From Trachythela sp. YZ-2020 (taxonomy: Eukaryota > Cnidaria > Anthozoa > Malacalcyonacea > Clavulariidae): a DNA stretch of 64,000 nt. Positions within the stretch are counted from its first letter, which is position 1, and every line of letters begins with the position of its first letter. The DNA is taken from the NCBI GenBank assembly GCA_016169945.1, contig JADLSH010000257.1:372001-436000 (forward strand), read 5' to 3'. The position numbers and the translations under genes were made by a program. Under the pieces are notes generated by a model, which made no database searches, was not told the DNA's origin, and saw only the letters and a program-made list of their open reading frames with translations. This document shows positions 33,501-43,846 of the stretch, piece after piece.

Positions 33501-36175
33501 ATATACTAGGCATATTACTAAGCATGGAACTAAGAATAGTTAACAGACGATAAACTTAGTGAAGACTTAAATTTAATTAGCGAATCGATGTTTTTAACTG
33601 CGCTGTCCAAATCGTTGAAGTCTTGAGAAGCGTAATACGAGGATTTACATTTACTCCAGTTCGTGTTAGCTTTCGGTAGGTGGAGGTTGTTGCATGATCT
33701 TGTGTTGTAGGAATGAATACGGTTGTTAGTTGTTAGTTTGACGTCGAAGTCGATTAGTTTATTAGTACATTTATATATGAAGATACGGCGGTGTTTATAT
33801 CTGCGGGATGCGAGAGGTAACCAGTGAAGGGTTGCGAGAGCTTCGCTTGCTGAAGAAAGAGGAGGAAGATTTAGTATCAATTTAGCTGCTTTATTTTTCA
33901 AGGTTTGCAGAGAGCTCATGAGTCCAGAGTTGTTTTTGTCTCCCCAAATAATATCTGCGTAATCGAATAACGGTAATATCGTAGAAGTATAAAAGGTTAG
34001 TCCTGCATGCAGTGGTAAAAATTATTTGACACGACGGAGCAATCCTAATCTTTGATTGATTTTGCGTATCATGTTCTCAATATGTTGATGCCAAGTAAGG
34101 TTTTCGCTGATGGTGATGTCCAGATATTCTAACGAATATTCTTGATTAATTGACCGATTGTAAATGGAGATGTTGATATTGGAGATTGAGCTCAAGCGCT
34201 GTCTTTCCGCGAATATAATAAACTTTGTCTTGTCATGGCTAAGTGTGAGGAGGTTGTTGTTTAGGTAAATAGAAAGGGATTGCAGATCGGCGTTGAGTTT
34301 TGACTAGAGTTCTGAAATATTGTCCGCAGAGTAGTAAAGGAGTGTATCATCAGCATAAAGTATTGACTTGCAGTGCTTCAGGCATTCAGGTAGGTCGTTA
34401 ATGTAAATAAGGAAAAGAATAGGTCCAAGAATACTTCCCTGCGGAACTCCAACAGCGACTGGCTTGGGTTGAGACATTGAGTTATTAATCATTGTTACTT
34501 GGGTACGGTTTGATAGATATTAGCAGAACCAATCAATGACATATGAGGAAAAGCCAATCGCTTTTAATTTTACTAGTAAAATTGTGTGGTCGACTGTATC
34601 AAATGCTTTCCTTAAGTCTATTAGAAATGGCGCCAGTGATCTTTTTGTTGTCGAGATTGTCAAGTATCTGTTCACTAAAATGTGCCAGAGCAATAGTAGT
34701 GGAGAGTTTGGAGCGAAAGCCGAATTGTTGGGAAGCTATAGTAACGTGTGTTCCTGTAGATAATTGTAAACTTGAAAGTGGACGAGGCTAATACTTTGCT
34801 CAACGTTGGTAGAATGTGATAAGGTCGGTAGTTATTGGATGAAGTTGGGTCGCCAGATTTGGAAATGGGAGTTACTTTACCTTTCTTCCAGATATCAGGA
34901 AATGAACCGTAGTGTAAGGAGAGCTTGAAAATCTTTGTTAAGGTTGGCGCAATTATATTAGCGGAATCTTTGAGTAGTTTGGCACTAATTCCATCTATAC
35001 CAGTAGCTTTGTTAGTTCTTAATTCACTAAGTTCTTGAAATACGGTCATGTCGTCAACGTCTTCAAACTGAAATGAGTGAGATAGTGTAGTGGTAGACTT
35101 TGGTAGTAATGGTTTATATAATTCTTTAATCTTACTCGCAAGCGTGGTTCCTATAGATGAAAAGTAATTGTTCATGATTGTTGCGATGGATTGAGGGTCG
35201 TTTACTGGAACGTTCTCAGATATAATGCAGGTAGGAGAAGTTTTATTTGGATTGCGAGAGGTTACTTCATTAATGACTTTCCAAAGTTCAGCAGGATTAT
35301 CTTTATTATCATGAATAAGATTTTGATAGTAGTTGGATTTACATATCTTAACTTGTTGGTTTATGAAATTCTTAAGTTCGCGGTAGGTATTCCAATGGTA
35401 ATCTGAGTTAGATTTTTGAGCGTGTTTTAGATGGAAATCACGTTCACGCATCAGTTCAAGTACTTCAGAAGTCATCCAAGGTGCTTTAACAGCATTTTTG
35501 GCTCTTTTAGTACGCATTGGGGCGTGCTTGTTGACCGTTTCGGATAATGTATCGCACCATTTGTTTACGTTTTCATTAATGTCATTTAACGAATCAACGA
35601 AATTCCAATAATCTGCTTTTTCTAAATCATTAACGAAATTACCTTTGTTGTAACGCTTATAACAAAGATAATTAATGTCTCGATGACATCCGCCAGATTT
35701 AGGAACTCCTGCTTTCATGGTACAATAAATAAGAGAATGATCGCTGATTGATAAAGGAGAAACACCAACGCGCGGAAGATCGTTCACGAAAATTAAGTCT
35801 ATCGTAGATTGTGTGCTTGCAGTAATTCTAGTTGGTGACGCAATGAGCTGATCAAATGAAAACGCACGGGCGAGTATTTGCAAGCGTGATTTGTCCGTTA
35901 ATCGTTGATTGTAGTCAACATTAAAATCACCCAATAAAATTATTTCTGCATTATCTGCAATTTTAGCAAGATCCTTGCATAGTTCATCAACAAAGCTATT
36001 AATAGGCAAGTCCGATGGTCTATATGCAGAGCAAACAAACAGTGATTTAGTATGAGGTTGTATAATTTCAATCCAACATGTTTCGATGTTTTCGTTACAT
36101 ATATAAATCATTACGAGTTCCGTAGGGTAAGTCTTCTCTAATATAGCTATATATATATATATATATAAGTCAAAT

Positions 36176-36219
36176 CTGCAGACATGCATGTTTCGCCGTT
36201 CAACGGCTCGTCAGTGCAG
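36176..36219 (-). ncRNA. Hammerhead ribozyme 1
   Basis: Read on the minus strand: stem I 5' strand CTGCA, then CTGACGA, stem II GCCG/CGGC with loop TTGAA, then GAAA. Stem III is ACAT/ATGT, the cleavage triplet is GTC, and the stem I 3' strand is TGCAG. All invariant core positions (CUGANGA, GAA, NUH) are present. Stem I is open-ended, so type I. Stem III is very short, which suggests that activity may depend on dimeric (tandem) folding. Confidence 0.85.
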
Positions 36220-36460
36220 CTTGTAACGCAGTCTAGATGCGAGTGACTTCGTATTTATACACCATACTCTTGCCCTCACCAAGCGCATGTGGTACAATAC
36301 TCAGACACATGCGCATCCAGACATGCGTGAAGTGTCTTGGGGCCAGAGTGCTCAAACGACCACAAGGGAAGTGAGCTTTTGCATTATAGCTTATTAGCCA
36401 CCAATTAACCTCACAGAGTGCTCAACAACACAAGTGAAGGAGCATATATATAAGTCAAAT

Positions 36461-36504
36461 CTGCAGACATGCATGTTTCGCCGTTCAACGGCTCGTCAGT
36501 GCAG
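36461..36504 (-). ncRNA. Hammerhead ribozyme 2
   Basis: Identical in core and stems to ribozyme 1, exactly 285 bp away, in the same orientation. Confidence 0.85.
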
Positions 36505-36744
36505 CTTGTAACGCAGTCTAGATGCGAGTGACTTCGTATTTATACACCATACTCTTGCCCTCACCAAGCGCATGTGGTACAATACTCAGACACATGCGCA
36601 TCCAGACATGCGTGAAGTGTCTTGGGGCCAGAGTGCTCAAACGACCACAAGGAAGTGAGCTTTTGCATTATAGCTTATTAGCCACCAATTAACCTCACAG
36701 AGTGCTCAACAACACAAGTGAAGGAGCATATATATAAGTCAAAT

Positions 36745-36788
36745 CTGCAGACATGCATGTTTCGCCGTTCAACGGCTCGTCAGTGCAG
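36745..36788 (-). ncRNA. Hammerhead ribozyme 3
   Basis: Identical in core and stems, 284 bp from ribozyme 2. On the minus strand this is the first copy that would be transcribed. Confidence 0.85.
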
Positions 36789-37603
36789 CTTGTAACGCAG
36801 TCTAGATGCGAGTGACTTCGTATTTATACACCATACTCTTGCCCTCACCAAGCGCATGTGGTACAATACTCAGACACATGCGCATCCAGACATGCGTGAA
36901 GTGTCTTGGGGCCAGAGTGAATAGTTTGGCATGTTAATTCCTGCATTGGTGATAGAAGGTTTTAGCCAAGTTTCAGATAGAGTTCAAACATCAAATGGGT
37001 TTTTGCTGATAAATAGACGAACCGAATCAATCTTAGGAAGTAAACTTCGCACATTCAAATGGCTTACTTTTAGACCCCTTTGTGAACATTCACCGATTTC
37101 AAAATCAGGACCAGGATTACATTCAATGTCACCAGACAAAAAAATAAGGATTGCTGCGATAGAACTGTTTATAAACAATCTTGAGCCGAGCAGAAAGTAC
37201 GTCGAATTATCCAACGATTCATGTTTAACAGTTTTAATACGAGCGTTACCAATGAAAGCTGGTCTTGAGCTAGCGATTCATTCTGATACGAATAAAATTG
37301 AATTAACAGAGGATGGGTGTTTTTCTTGTTGATTCTTGAGTATTGACCCATTAAAAGTCAAATAAATATAGAGAATTAATAAGATATTGCGGTAAGCCCC
37401 GACTGACTGCCATGTGTACGCAATTCCAAAATTATGGTCAGTTAATAAATGTTACTAAGTTTGAGAAAGTGTATGATTATTAATTTCCTAAACACCAGCG
37501 AACACAGAGAAACTCAGTTGAAGTTCTTTAAAAGGCGATTTCAAATTATTTGATTCTTTAATCACGGTCAACCAGTTGTTGAGTTGAAAGTTGTTTTTCA
37601 TAA

Positions 37604-37754
37604 TTCAGATGAGTTTAAATATTCTCTTATGTGCATCTTAATAAGCCTTATCAGCCTCGTTTCTGTGACTGAAATTGAATAGAATTTATTAACCTGAACG
37701 AGGTCAAGGAGACTTATTAAGATGCACATAAAAGAATATTTAAACTCATCTGAA
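37604..37754. repeat. Foldback repeat, about 50-bp arms
   Basis: TTCAGATGAGTTTAAATATT then TTATGTGCATCTTAATAAG, mirrored after a loop of about 50 bp. Non-coding. Confidence 0.85.
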
Positions 37755-37776
37755 GTGGTCTATAGTATTTCATATA

Positions 37777-38110
37777 CAGGGTGTCCCAAAAAAGTCCCCC
37801 TATAGAAACCACTCTTTTGTTGTTAAACGTGCGTTGTTATACCTCTGGGAATTTAAAATAGCTTCTAAAACGAACAGCAACACAAAAAAGTCAAATTACA
37901 AATTCGTCTTACCGTCAGTTCGAGTAAGAATGGTTCAACTGACTACAGAGCAACGAGTATTTGTCGTAACAACTTATACGCCGCGTTAAATTATTTGGAC
38001 GAAGGAAGTTGTAAATACTTCCGCCGTTCATGTACAATTCAATTAAATTCCCAAAGGTATAATAACGCACAGGAGTGATTTATAAAGGGGGCCTTTTTTG
38101 GGACACCCTG
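37777..38110 (+). mobile_element. Mariner-type deletion derivative (334 bp)
   Basis: TIRs CAGGGTGTCCCAAAAAAGTC and its mirror ending GGGACACCCTG are flanked by TA on both sides (37775-37776, 38111-38112). Inside, an ATG at 37930 reads MVQLTTEQRVFVVTTYT before decaying. This resembles the start of the helix-turn-helix N-terminal region (the DUF4817-type segment) of some mariner/Tc-related transposases. So this MITE is an internally deleted copy of a coding element. Confidence 0.75.
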
Positions 38111-38479
38111 TACAGGCCGAAATGGCTAAAAAGCTGGGGTTTCCCAACTACACCCCAGGGCGCCTCGTTTAACAAACTGATCCCTGACTTATTGAGATTT
38201 CATTGTTATATACCCAATACCCCCAATGGTACGCATGACTGCACTTACATAGACTTTCAAATAAACTTAAACATTGGCCTCAACCAAGTACACTTGAAAA
38301 CCGACATTGTTTTGGCCCAGACCAAATTCCATTAGTTATATGAAAAGCTTAAAGTGGAAGTCAAGTCCGTTCTGCGCATCTTTTCTGCGCATTATGTGGA
38401 GGCCCTCACCATTGGAATTTTAATTGAACAACGCATGCGCATTTCGTGCATTTCGAATGTGATTATGCATTCAAACAAC

Positions 38480-38678
38480 ATGGAGGAAGGCGAAAGCCAT
38501 CCCGAAATGTTGTTACGAAGATAAAAAGGCCAAACGAAAAAAATATTTAGCGGGAAGGGATGCGACAAAGATATGTCTTTACCAGGAGCTATTTATGCGG
38601 TGGCAACAGGTAAAAGACGAGCTCAAAGTCAAGACGGACATAGAATTAGTAGCCTTGCTTAGACGAAGCAACTCCTAA
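38480..38678 (+). pseudogene. Remnant ORF of the TTAA element
   Basis: The ATG at 38480 (MEEGESHPEMLLRR) is stopped early. One base further on, the frame reads KKYLAGRDATKICLYQELF then WQQVKDELKVKTDIELVALL and stops at 38678. The pattern L..RW..vK..L..KtD.ElA.LLL is common at the start of animal THAP/HTH-type transposon proteins. It lies 130 bp inside the left TIR. The frameshift makes it a pseudogene. Confidence 0.5.
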
Positions 38679-38980
38679 CAACCAGGTAAGAAATATAGAT
38701 TGTATTGACGAATAATGTAATAATGGATAAAAGCAGTGTTTTGATGGAGATCTACAGTATCTGCTTATAATTTTGTAGTGACGCGGAAACCCAGAAGTTG
38801 AAACTTGCAGCAGCTGATCCATGAAGGGTTGCAACCAATATTGCTCTAGAGCCCAAACCTTAAAAGGAAGAGCTGTTGGTATAAAGACACCAATCAAGAT
38901 TTACAAACTGATTTAGGGTTTTACATAATGTCTTTACCAAAAATTGGCTCCATCAAACCATATATTAATACATTTCTGGC

Positions 38981-39066
38981 ATCAATTGAAGTTAACGACC
39001 CCCCTATGCCGATGGGGTCGTATACTTCAATAACAAATATTCGGATTGAAGTATACGACCCCCCTT
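38981..39066. repeat. Left arm of the middle inverted repeat (partner 52880-52954)
   Basis: ATCAATTGAAGTTAACGACC opens the left arm, and its mirror closes the right arm at 52954. Both contain TCGTATACTTCAAT and its inverse. No target duplication was found. It could be the ends of a short element into which the 13.4-kb transposon jumped. Confidence 0.7.
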
Positions 39067-39087
39067 GTATTATATCGTTAAATTTAC

Positions 39088-40605
39088 ACCGTCCGCTCTA
39101 CAGTTTCATATTCACTTTCACATTCACATTCAGATTCACATTCGTGAAAATAGTCAGGTATCTGACGTACAAAATGTGGAATTACTCAGTTGCTTTAGAT
39201 GGAATAGACTTGTTTATAAATTTCATTCTTCTTCAGAATATTACGCATTCAACAAAAGTATTTCGAAGTTATTTGGGCGAAATAGGAAGTCAGGAAAATT
39301 CGCAGAACCTACGCGACCGAGACGTAAATTCATGCTACGCCATATTGTCGCAAGCTATCGGCTAAAATATTTTTCGCTATATCTCGTAAGATACGCATTG
39401 TAGCTCCTCCATACCGAAATTCATTCTTTATTACAATATAATGAATTATATGAAGCAAACTTAGCCTCAAAAATCTTTGCCGTTTTGTCGGGAAAAATCG
39501 CAAATCGCAGCGCATGAGAAACGGCTTTTGTAACCTGAAGCGAATGATAACAACACAATCGAGAAAGTAAACGCTTCTCACGGGGCACGCGTTTGGGTTG
39601 GAGTATAGTCATCGAAATTCATTCATCTACAACTATCATAAAATGATGTGATGTACTTTTTATCTTCAAACAACTTGCTGTTTCAGCTGCAAAAATCGCA
39701 AAACACAACTATTGCTTGAAGTCAAAAATCCGGGTGGGATTTCACCTTTTCTAAATGTCCGTTTAGTCTGAATGTAAATACAATTTTCTTTGTTTTCGGT
39801 AGAATTCTACCAGCTGATTAAAGATTACGCTCAAGTGTAAATAATTTCAAAACGACCACAATTATTCACTTAGAAAAAGAGGTTGAAATCGTTCTTTGTG
39901 TAGAATGATAGGATTATAAACGCCCCGGAATATTTTGTTTCAAATTCAAATTTCATGCTGTTTCATATTCATTTTCAGATTCGCACTCAAACAGCGTTAG
40001 CCTTGGTAAATCCTTTAATCACTGCAACACTTTTAATGCAATCTTTACCGTAAAGAAATTCATTCTTCTATAGTATTGTGCGCTTCATTCTGCGTGGTTT
40101 TCATTGCGATTCGGCTATTCGTGTTCTCAGGAAAAATCGCAAAATATTGCTCTTTGAGACTGTCTTTGTATATTTTGACATGGCTTCTCAAGCGGTTGTT
40201 CTCGCAATAAACCATATTTTTTATTCTATTAAAGGCGCGTATCCAACTTTTTCAAGCAATTCATCCTTTAATGTGTTGTAACTGATTATATGAAGATATT
40301 TACGAGTTTGTAGCACTTTTTTGTACGTCAGGAAAAATCGCAAAACGCGGCATACGAGACGCTGTTTTGGCAATCTGAAGCGAATGACAACAACACAGTC
40401 GAGAAAGTAAACGCTTCTCACGAGGCACGCGTTTGCCTTGGAGTATTTTCACCGAAATTCATTCATCTACAACTATCATAAAATGATGTGATGTATTTTT
40501 TATCCTCAAACAACTTTCTGTTTCGGCTGGAAAAATCGCAAAAGACAACTAGTGCTTGAGTCAAAAATCCGGATGGGATTTCAACTTTTCCAAATGTCCG
40601 TTTAA
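39088..40605 (+). repeat. Left TIR with five subterminal GAAAAATCGCAAA sites
   Basis: Matches 52455-50970 inverted. The AAAAATCGCAAA word occurs at about 39493, 39691, 40132, 40332 and 40530, spaced about 200, 440, 200 and 200 bp. The TIR is built from a repeat of about 840 bp containing CGAAATTCATTC(A/T)TC. Candidate transposase-binding sites (inference). Confidence 0.85.
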
Positions 40606-41171
40606 TGTTTCTCAATAGTAAATTTCTATTGGCTAAGCCCACCAAATCGGAAGTAAACTGTCATCAAATGCGGCACGTGTGGCGGCCTTTAGCAACTCTA
40701 ATGTTATTGTTTTCTGCAGCGCATTGAAAATCGCAGTTTTCTCTGTTTCGCGAACGTCTCTCGAGTCGCGCACGCTTTCTTGTGCGTCCTTCTCACGCGC
40801 GCGTTTACCGCCTGCGCGCTTGAAATATTGTGCAATATCTTTACAGGCGCGGCGCATTACGAAATTGCGCGGAGAATTTGCGCGTCCTGACGCGCATTTT
40901 GTCCGAAATTGCACAACCTAGATCTAGTTTGCGCAATACAAACTTTCCAGTCTGGTCGCCATCAGACAGACGAAGAAAAACAGTAAATTAAAGTTTTAAA
41001 ATCAAAACATGTGTGTTTATGTGATGGGAGGAGTTGTAACGATTTAAAGGCGTGGTGATTGTGTAAATTTCTGGAGCTTGTTAAAACTTCGTACATTTAT
41101 TATTTTCACTAAAAAGCCTATAAATCAAAATTTGTTCACTTGTAAATAATAAATAGTGTATATACTAAATC
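40606..41171 (+). promoter_or_regulatory. 5' region of the transposase gene
   Basis: About 570 bp between the left TIR and the first ATG. It has a CpG-rich block at 40670-40920, rich in GCGC and CGCGC words, unlike the AT-rich surroundings. AT-rich sequence with TAAATAATAAATAGTG precedes the ATG. A promoter role is inferred. Confidence 0.4.
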
Positions 41172-42308
41172 ATGGCACACTGGCACAGGATCGTTTTCCG
41201 AAATAGTCGGTTACGTCAGCGTTTAGTGTGCTCGAAATCTGAATGTTTTCGGCGACGTCGATCTCGATGTCCATCAGGCAGAAAAAGTGTAAAGAATCGG
41301 AAATTAGTTAGAACACGAGTGTTCTTGCGGAGATTGGAGGACGACATACTACGTAAATGGAGCGAGAGATGGGGAACTGGTGGTGCGAAAGATAAAGCGG
41401 TTTTGTTGGGGGGAGGGCGTGGAAGACCAAAAAACCAGGTTACTGAAACAATCGATGTAAACAAGTTTGTTGAAATTGTCGCTGAAAGAATTGCATTAAG
41501 TTTTAAGAGTAAAAAGGATATGTGGCAATCGATCGCACAAGAGTATTATGGAGAAATCCGCGTGGATAAAAAGAAAATAGACAGATTACGAATAATTTGG
41601 AGAGAAAATAGTTACAATGTCCGAGAAAAAACAGCCCAGAGGCAGAGAAAGTCAAGGTGTAGAGAGCAAACGGTTACAAACGACAGTCGCACGCCCGCAA
41701 ATTCATTTCAGAACGTCCCTGCTGCCTCTCGCAGTACAGACGCTGCCCATAATGATGTGTTAAACGAAACTGAGGAAAATGGAGAAAAAATATTGGTGAA
41801 TTACAGATGTAGCTCTAAAACTCATTCTGATAACTGCACATTAACTGAATTCTTTGGAAATGTTTTTGGTCGAGCAGTATCCTATGCTTATAAAGATCAC
41901 ATGTGTGATAGTGATTTTCCTTGTGGCGCGGATTCTGTGGATACTCGTGAATTTCGTTATACTAAAGATAAGAATCTGGATTCAATGTGCAAGCGTCCTA
42001 CCACATCAGCTGAGGAATCTGAATACTCACAACAAAAGAGCGATGCAGATGTCGAAAGACCTACAGGTGATCTTCAAAGCAATGTTGAAAAGCCAGACGA
42101 CTACGTGTACGACGTTGATACAGATCAGTGTCAATGTTACAATTCTTTAAAAGAGGGAAACAAAAAATTTCTCAATACACCACATCTTTTAGCATCTACC
42201 GTCAACGCATTATCAAATAGTAATATACCTTCTTCTGGTATATTTCACGCCGAGTTGGTTCGACCAGTTTCATATGTCAGACTTTCTTCCGAGTGGTTGA
42301 ACATGCCT
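41172..42308 (+). CDS. Transposase gene exon 1: basic N-terminal region (379 codons)
   Basis: The ATG at 41172 starts an Arg-rich segment with a clustered CSKSECFRRRRSRC. A glycine/proline AT-hook-like GGGRGRPK follows at about residues 77-84. A compact region ends with WQSIAQEYYGEIRV and KKIDRLRIIWREN, which looks like a small helical DNA-binding domain. The second half is polar and acidic, with Cys pairs (DTDQCQCYN). The open frame runs to 42407. However, GTAAAA at 42309 is a good donor, and an acceptor at 42449-42450 (TTTCGTATTTAAG) joins in phase 0 to the next frame, so I end the exon at 42308. No known family recognised for the whole; a DNA-binding role fits its place ahead of the catalytic core. 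Confidence 0.7.
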
Positions 42309-42450
42309 GTAAAATCTGGAAAAGATGAAAACGCGCAAAAATCTTTTACAAAAATCTTTTATATCGCATTTTACATTGCAAAAATCTTATACAACATTTT
42401 TTTATGAAATATTAAAGGCTTTTAATCCGTTTTGCTGTTTCGTATTTAAG

Positions 42451-43830
42451 CGTAATTACATCAAAAGGGAGAATTCTCGAAAAGGCGGTTGTGCTTATTG
42501 GCGAGGAACAGTGGCATGTAAGCATCAAGACGTTATTGCTCATCTAACTATCCAAGACCGTGATGAAAATATCCTTAAGATTGAATTCATAGGCGACGTA
42601 AAGCATGACATAACAAAGCCAAAAGCCGCAAAAATGGTAGGAGAGCGACGTGAGACAGCAATTCAAGAATACGAACAAACAAATGCTACGCCATCAAAAT
42701 GCCACAGAGATAAACTTGTGAAACTTTCATCGGAGTCTTTTCAAGCTGGCAATCGTTCTGGGGTTGGTATATCGCATTCCACAATGCCGAAAAACATTCG
42801 TGCTGCGGCAAAAAAGAAAACACAAATCGATAAAAATCTGTTTACAGCTATTTCTTATCTTCAGCAATCGGTAGCACGAGAAGATGAAGAAAATGCTATA
42901 GAAGTGGGACATATGTGGAGAAAGTTGTTCGGTTCTATTCAACACTTCAATTTAACTAATAACATCAATTTAGTGCTCTTCAACGAGGCGTCCGTGAGAC
43001 TTTACCACGAACTTGCCAAGTACGACACTGTTTATATTGACGCCACTGGAAAGTTATTTTCGGACGAAGGCTTGCGTGATCGTGGTCGACTTTTATACTA
43101 TGCCATGGTTATACGACACCCGTATCCAAAATACCCTCCAATTCCTATTGTGGAGTACATTACGAGTTGCCACACTACCGATTCAATTCGCTTAATGTTA
43201 AGGACTTTGAAAGAAAAGGAGAAAGAAGTGTTTCCTAATTCGACTTCCTATACTACACCTGCATTAGTGATGACCGATTTTAGCATGGCTATAATTAACG
43301 CTTGTATAAGGGAGTTCACAAACGAGGCTGTCGAAGATTACTTGACGCGTGGTTATAATATCATCAACGGGGATGCAAGTAAAGAAGACGCTGAAAAAAC
43401 AATCTTTCATGTATGTGCTGCACATATGCTAAAGTTAAACAAATTTCACGCGAAAAAACTGCACGAGAAAGGCAAACCAGAAAGTAGCCAGATTCATATT
43501 GCGATGCGTTTCTTTGGTCGACTGCTGTGCTGTTCAACACTTCAGGAGATGACGAATTTTGTCTCTCTTGCTCATTACATATTTCAAAGTAAATACGTGA
43601 GCCCAACATTGAACAACAAACTTGGCAAATTCTCCGATGCCATTCATAATTTTAAGGACCCAATTGAGATTGATAGTAACGGAGATGATTTTGAAATTGA
43701 AACGCTAGATAATGACGATGCTGAGAGGTTAACAGAAACACTGTCGAGCCTAAACGAAGAGAACGTTTGGATTACTTATTGGAATGAACGATTAGCTGAA
43801 ATGGAAAAAAAACGAAACAAATCATGGTGA
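42451..43830 (+). CDS. Transposase gene exon 2: RNase-H-fold catalytic core
   Basis: After a 142-bp intron the frame opens with NYIKREN and a Cys/His-rich segment (CAYWRGTVACKHQDVIAH). This resembles the FLYWCH/WRKY-GCM-like fingers that often precede Mutator-type cores. The core follows. YIDATG gives the first Asp (43039-43041) and ALVMTDFSMAI the second (43276-43278, 79 residues later). FHVCAAHMLK gives the C-x2-H inserted before the last acidic residue (43414-43425). The final Glu falls in the next frame. The frame ends at TGA 43828-43830, just after an eight-A run (43805-43812). Removing one A would bring it into register with 43847-46645, so a one-base indel separates them. It catalyses DNA strand cutting and transfer at the TIRs. 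Confidence 0.85.
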   Translation, partial: RNYIKRENSRKGGCAYWRGTVACKHQDVIAHLTIQDRDENILKIEFIGDVKHDITKPKAAKMVGERRETAIQEYEQTNATPSKCHRDKLVKLSSESFQAGNRSGVGISHSTMPKNIRAAAKKKTQIDKNLFTAISYLQQSVAREDEENAIEVGHMWRKLFGSIQHFNLTNNINLVLFNEASVRLYHELAKYDTVYIDATGKLFSDEGLRDRGRLLYYAMVIRHPYPKYPPIPIVEYITSCHTTDSIRLMLRTLKEKEKEVFPNSTSYTTPALVMTDFSMAIINACIREFTNEAVEDYLTRGYNIINGDASKEDAEKTIFHVCAAHMLKLNKFHAKKLHEKGKPESSQIHIAMRFFGRLLCCSTLQEMTNFVSLAHYIFQSKYVSPTLNNKLGKFSDAIHNFKDPIEIDSNGDDFEIETLDNDDAERLTETLSSLNEENVWITYWNERLAEMEKKRNKSW

Positions 43831-43846
43831 TCTTAACAAATACTTC

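Larger units (their letters stand above)
36150..36919 (-). mobile_element. Retrozyme-like tandem array, about 2.7 units of 284-285 bp
   Basis: Three near-identical units start at about 36165, 36450 and 36734. The third ends after about 185 bp (GGGGCCAGAGTG at 36919), where the LINE resumes. Each unit contains a hammerhead ribozyme on the minus strand (listed separately) and no ORF. The left edge is a (TA)n tract. Small tandem non-coding repeats with type I hammerheads are known in metazoa as retrozymes: transcripts are cut to unit length, circularised and probably reinserted with help from other retroelements. Here the array lies inside a LINE endonuclease domain. Confidence 0.85.
33530..37214 (-). 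mobile_element. Near full-length LINE (EN + RT), interrupted by a retrozyme array
   Basis: Minus-strand order is complete. The N-terminus with FLSGDIECNPGP and LKVSHLNVRSLLPKID (endonuclease start) is at 36984-37214, and TLSETWLKPSI is at about 36960. After the inserted array, the endonuclease continues with LLGDFNVDYNQ, STIDLIFVNDLP and ISDHSLIY. A linker and RT palm follow (NKATGIDGISAKLLKD, KKGKVTPISKSGDP, 34675-36150). The active-site region is GVPQGSILGPILFLIYINDL and SILYADDTLLYY (34304-34492). The C-terminal tail RIHSYNTRSCNNLHLPKA is at 33530-33919. Frameshifts near 34675, 34300 and 33920 plus the insertion mean it is dead, though well preserved. CR1/L2-like by motif style. It would act by nicking DNA and reverse transcribing its RNA in the nucleus. 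Confidence 0.9.
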
